Shown: positions 41,823 to 44,416 of the stretch, in pieces | How the letters are laid out: each line of letters begins with the position of its first letter | Numbering within the stretch: position 1 is the first letter of the stretch | DNA from: Chloroflexota bacterium | GTDB taxonomy: Bacteria > Chloroflexota > Limnocylindria > Limnocylindrales > CSP1-4 | Assembly: GCA_003141245.1 (NCBI GenBank) | Contig: PLLE01000029.1 | Span: 18,077-62,492 of the forward strand | Length of the DNA: 44,416 bases | Direction of reading: 5' to 3' | Notes under the pieces: generated by a model | Told to the model about the DNA's origin: nothing | Databases searched by the model: none | Seen by the model: the letters and a program-made list of their open reading frames with translations, nothing else | Program-made: the position numbers and the translations under genes

Positions 41823-41936
41823 GAAGCCAGAAGGATCGAGTCTGGACTGTGAAACCTCTGGCTCCTCCCGGGCGATACCTCACGTACCATGGTCCGGCCC
41901 CCTCGATTGGGGCATGGCGCACCACTTGACCGCCCC

Positions 41937-41945
41937 TGCTACACT
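41937..41945 (+). promoter_or_regulatory. extended -10 promoter of the ilv leader
   Basis: TGC-TACACT is an extended -10 element (TGN plus a 4/6 hexamer). Transcription would begin near 41952, just at a hairpin (GGGCT, GTGA loop, AGCCC, 41959-41972). No -35 at the proper distance; a TTGACC at 41926-41931 is too close. Confidence 0.4.
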
Positions 41946-41999
41946 CGCCGAACACTGCGGGCTGTGAAGCCCGGTGTGCGTTAGCTACGGAGAACCAGG

Positions 42000-42206
42000 T
42001 TGGGTCTGCTCAACAGTCGGAACCGCCGCCACGTCGCCGTCCTGATCAGGGCGGATGGTCGTCGCGTGCAGGTTCCGATGGAGAACCTGGGCCTGGTTGA
42101 CGTATCCCTCCTTGGTCTGCTTCGCTCGCTCGAGCTCGGCATTGAGCGCGTATTCGTACTCATTACCGGCTCCCGGCGGGAGACTGGACGCAGGGACAAG
42201 CGCTGA
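42000..42206 (+). CDS. Leu/Val/Ile-rich small reading frame in the ilvB leader (candidate leader peptide)
   Basis: TTG-initiated frame of 68 codons with GGAG seven bases upstream. Of its residues 12 are Leu, 8 Val and 3 Ile (34 percent), concentrated at codons 30-55 (NLGLVDVSLLGLLRSLELG, then IERVFVLIT). It uses codons rare in this GC-rich window for those amino acids: GTA at 35, 51 and 53, ATT at 48 and 55, CTT at 38 and 41, GTT at 25 and 33. It ends 26 bases before a terminator hairpin that precedes ilvB. This is what an attenuation leader peptide should look like, although 68 codons is longer than the classical ones. It may instead be a small conserved protein; I do not recognise a family. 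Confidence 0.6.
   Translation: MGLLNSRNRRHVAVLIRADGRRVQVPMENLGLVDVSLLGLLRSLELGIERVFVLITGSRRETGRRDKR
42170..42182 (+). promoter_or_regulatory. competing hairpin / antiterminator segment of the ilv leader
   Basis: CTCCC-GGC-GGGAG forms a small stem. Its CGGCGGG part (42174-42180) can instead pair with bases of the terminator's left arm (seven pairs, one G-U). These are the two mutually exclusive structures an attenuator requires. It lies immediately after the Leu/Val/Ile codon cluster. Confidence 0.45.
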
Positions 42207-42231
42207 CGACGCAAGCCCGAAACGACCAGAA

Positions 42232-42258
42232 CCCTCGCCGGAGCGGCGAGGGTTTTTT
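42232..42258 (+). terminator. intrinsic terminator between the leader frame and ilvB (attenuator)
   Basis: A perfect 9-bp stem (CCCTCGCCG / CGGCGAGGG) with a GAG loop is followed by six T. It stands 57 bases before the ilvB start, and no promoter is visible in between, so transcripts must pass it to reach ilvB: conditional termination is implied. Confidence 0.85.
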
Positions 42259-42315
42259 GATGGCCTCACCAGGCGCCCGGCGCAGACGGGAGCCAGCGAA
42301 AGGAAGGGCGACGCG

Positions 42316-44211
42316 ATGGGGACTACGGACGACGGATCGGGCCGTTCGCCGACCGCGACATCGGCAGAGCAGCAGCGCATCAACCACATGCCGGGCGCGG
42401 GCTCTCCGGGGGCGGACGCCATCTCGGCCGGACGGCGCGAGATGCTGACCGACACTCTTCGCAAGCAGATCAAGAGCCTGGCGGAACGTGGCCTGACGCG
42501 TCCGCGCATCGGCGCCGACGCACTCTGTGAGGCCCTGCTCCGCCAGGGCGTGGACGTCCTCTTCGGCTTCCCCGGCGGCGTCCTGCTGCCGCTGTACGAC
42601 GTCCTCGGCGATTACCCGGAGCTGCGCCACATCCTGGTCCGACACGAGCAGGGCGCCGCTCATGCCGCAGACGGCTACGCTCGGGCATCCGGCCGTGTCG
42701 GCGTCTGCCTGGGCACATCTGGCCCCGGCGCCACGAACCTGGTCACCGGTATCGGCAATGCCATGTTGGACTCGGTGCCGATGGTCGCGCTGACCGGCAA
42801 CGTCGTCTCGTCGCTCCTGGGCAAGGACGCCTTCCAGGAGATCGACATCACCGGCATCACGCTGCCGTGCACCAAGCACAACTACCTGGTCAGCGACCCC
42901 AACGACATCCCTCGCGTCGTCGCCGAGGCCTTCCATATCGCCGGGACCGGCCGGCCCGGCCCGGTCCACATCGACATGACCAAGGACGCGCTGATGGGCG
43001 CCTGCACCGCGGAGCATCCGGACTCGCTGGATCTCCCCGGCTTCAAGCCCAGGTACGAGGGCAACTTCCGGCAGGTCAAGCTGGCGGCGCAAGAGATCGC
43101 CCGCGCCGAGCGCCCGGTCATCCTGGCAGGCCACGGCGTCCTGATCTCCGAGGCGACGGAGGAGCTGCGGCTGCTGGCCGAGAAGGCCCAGATCCCGGTC
43201 GCTCATACCCTCCTGGGCGTGAGCGCCATGGATGAGACGCACCCGCTCAGCCTGGGCTGGGTCGGTATGCACGGCTGGAAGCACGTCAACCGGACCATCC
43301 AGTCGGCCGACTTGCTGATAGCCCTGGGCATGCGCTTCGACGACCGTGTCACCGGCCACGTCCCCACCTTCGCGCCGTACGCCAGGATCATCCACGTCGA
43401 CATCGACCCGGCCGAGATCGGCAAGAACGTTGCCGTCGAGATCCCCATCGTGGGCGACGTGAAGCGAGTCCTCACGGCCCTGCTGCCGCTGGTTCCGGCC
43501 GTGGAGCCGGAGCGCCGCGCGGCATACCTCAAGGAGCTCGCCGACTGGCGCGTCGAGTCGGAGAAGATGCCATGGCACGGCTCCGGGGCGTGGCGCAACG
43601 GTCAGCTCTCGGCCGACTTCGTCGTCTGCAAGATCGGCGAAGCCTCGAACCACGACGCGACAATCGTGGCCGACGTGGGCCAGAACCAGATGTGGACCGC
43701 GCGCTACGCCGGCTTCCGGCGGCCGAACAGCCATATCAGCTCCGGCGGCCTGGGCACAATGGGCTTCGGGCTGCCGGCGGCGATGGGCGCCGCGGTGGGT
43801 CGGCCCGACAAGGAGACCTGGGCGATCGTCGGCGACGGCGGTCTGCAGATGACCTCGCAGGAACTGATGACGCTCGTGCAGGACCACATTCCGGTCAAGA
43901 TCGCCCTGCTCGACAACCACAAGCTGGGCATGATCCGGCAGTGGCAGGAGCTCGTCTACGCGGGCAACTACCATTCCAGCCACCTGCTCGGCCCCGACTG
44001 GCTGAAGCTCGCCGAGGCCTACGGCGTGGCTGGCTTCGAGGCCACGACACCCGAGGAGGTGGATGCCGCGATAGCCGCGGCTCGTGCCGTCGACGGCCCG
44101 GCCCTTGTCCACTTCATGATTGCCGAGGAACAGAACGTCTTCCCGATGATGCCGGCCGGCAAGGGTCTGTCGGACCTGATCGAGGAACAGTTCGAGGAGC
44201 CGAAGCAATGA
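42316..44211 (+). CDS. ilvB: acetolactate synthase large (catalytic) subunit
   Basis: ThDP enzyme making acetolactate or acetohydroxybutyrate, the first common step of valine/leucine/isoleucine synthesis (631 residues). About 64 N-terminal residues precede the fold, longer than in E. coli. The catalytic Glu is E111 in RHEQGAAHAADGYA. The FAD-binding middle domain (about 255-410) is present, and the ThDP/Mg motif begins at D507 in GDGGLQMTSQELMTL, ending at LLDN. Start ATG 42316 has GGAAGGG upstream; internal ATGs at residues 25 and 43 are alternatives. It overlaps ilvN by ATGA. A terminator and a Leu/Val/Ile-rich leader in front indicate attenuation by branched-chain amino acids. Confidence 0.95.
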   Translation: MGTTDDGSGRSPTATSAEQQRINHMPGAGSPGADAISAGRREMLTDTLRKQIKSLAERGLTRPRIGADALCEALLRQGVDVLFGFPGGVLLPLYDVLGDYPELRHILVRHEQGAAHAADGYARASGRVGVCLGTSGPGATNLVTGIGNAMLDSVPMVALTGNVVSSLLGKDAFQEIDITGITLPCTKHNYLVSDPNDIPRVVAEAFHIAGTGRPGPVHIDMTKDALMGACTAEHPDSLDLPGFKPRYEGNFRQVKLAAQEIARAERPVILAGHGVLISEATEELRLLAEKAQIPVAHTLLGVSAMDETHPLSLGWVGMHGWKHVNRTIQSADLLIALGMRFDDRVTGHVPTFAPYARIIHVDIDPAEIGKNVAVEIPIVGDVKRVLTALLPLVPAVEPERRAAYLKELADWRVESEKMPWHGSGAWRNGQLSADFVVCKIGEASNHDATIVADVGQNQMWTARYAGFRRPNSHISSGGLGTMGFGLPAAMGAAVGRPDKETWAIVGDGGLQMTSQELMTLVQDHIPVKIALLDNHKLGMIRQWQELVYAGNYHSSHLLGPDWLKLAEAYGVAGFEATTPEEVDAAIAAARAVDGPALVHFMIAEEQNVFPMMPAGKGLSDLIEEQFEEPKQ

Positions 44212-44416
44212 GCCCCACCGCCCCGACTCCCGGCGGTTCGACTCCCGCCGATCCGGCCCATCCGGCGCCGGCCCATACCGCCCCGCCCGCCCGGGCTCTG
44301 CCCGGCCACGGCCAGACCCACCGTCACGTTCTGGTCGCCATCGTGCTGAACAAGCCCGGCGTCCTCAACCGCGTGGCCAGCCTCATGCGGGCTCGCAACT
44401 TCAACATCGAGACCCT
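44208..44416 (+). CDS. ilvN: acetolactate synthase small (regulatory) subunit, cut by the window end
   Basis: Only the first 69 codons are visible. After a Pro/Ala/His-rich N-terminal extension of about 38 residues the ACT domain opens with RHVLVAIVLNKPGVLNRVASLM and RARNFNIET, the signature of the valine-sensing regulatory subunit. The ATG overlaps the ilvB stop (ATGA), so the two subunits are made together. The N-terminal extension is unusual for IlvN/IlvH. The rest of the gene lies outside. Confidence 0.9.
   Translation, partial: MSPTAPTPGGSTPADPAHPAPAHTAPPARALPGHGQTHRHVLVAIVLNKPGVLNRVASLMRARNFNIET

Noticed and set aside
42012-42030. GGAACCGCC in the ilv leader as a T-box core
   Set aside because: It lacks the AGGGTGGNACCGCG consensus, lies some 200 bases from the terminator and falls inside the leader reading frame. 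A ribosome-mediated attenuator explains the region better.

Overview
This is a GC-rich, gene-dense bacterial chromosome window. Ribosome binding sites of the GGAGG type are mixed with at least two starts that look leaderless or nearly so, and GTG/TTG starts and 4-base ATGA/GTGA overlaps are common. There is no outer-membrane gene. The window has polyprenol-dependent (GT87-like) glycosyltransferases next to an MMPL transporter, an F420-type reductase and a bacterial HdrABC-MvhADG complex. Together these suggest a Chloroflexota lineage (Limnocylindria-like); an actinobacterial relative is the main alternative. This placement is inference and was not tested by a search.

Layout. 1-3.4 kb: the C-terminus of a Thr-Pro stalk membrane protein, an esterase relic, and a convergent pair of c-di-GMP enzymes (PAS-GAF-like-EAL phosphodiesterase and PAS-GGDEF cyclase). 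3.7-7.4 kb: an ECF sigma factor followed by an O6-alkylguanine methyltransferase, with a copper-exporting P-type ATPase diverging from them under a palindromic operator. 7.4-12.8 kb: a small membrane protein, two KAS II enzymes and FabD, with a divergent MarR regulator. 12.8-20.8 kb: a double-ACT protein, then a translationally coupled operon hdrC-hdrB-hdrA-mvhD-mvhG-mvhA-protease that should encode an electron-bifurcating [NiFe] hydrogenase/heterodisulfide-reductase-like complex. 21.2-23.2 kb: three tandem paralogous cassettes, each with a promoter, conserved leader, four-helix membrane protein and GNRA-loop terminator. 23.3-33.4 kb: an M20 peptidase, a HIT protein, branched-chain amino acid genes (ilvD, leuC, leuD), a GT87-like protein and a GH3 glycosidase. 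33.5-40.4 kb: an F420-type reductase, three coupled GT87-like genes and an MMPL transporter. 40.5-41.8 kb: two toxin-antitoxin modules. 41.9 kb to the end: ilvB-ilvN behind a long leader with a Leu/Val/Ile-rich small reading frame and an intrinsic terminator, that is, a candidate attenuator.

The most noteworthy items are the triplicated membrane-protein cassettes, the ilvB leader, the Hdr-Mvh operon whose disulfide acceptor is unknown in a non-methanogen, and the sigma factor/alkyltransferase pair.
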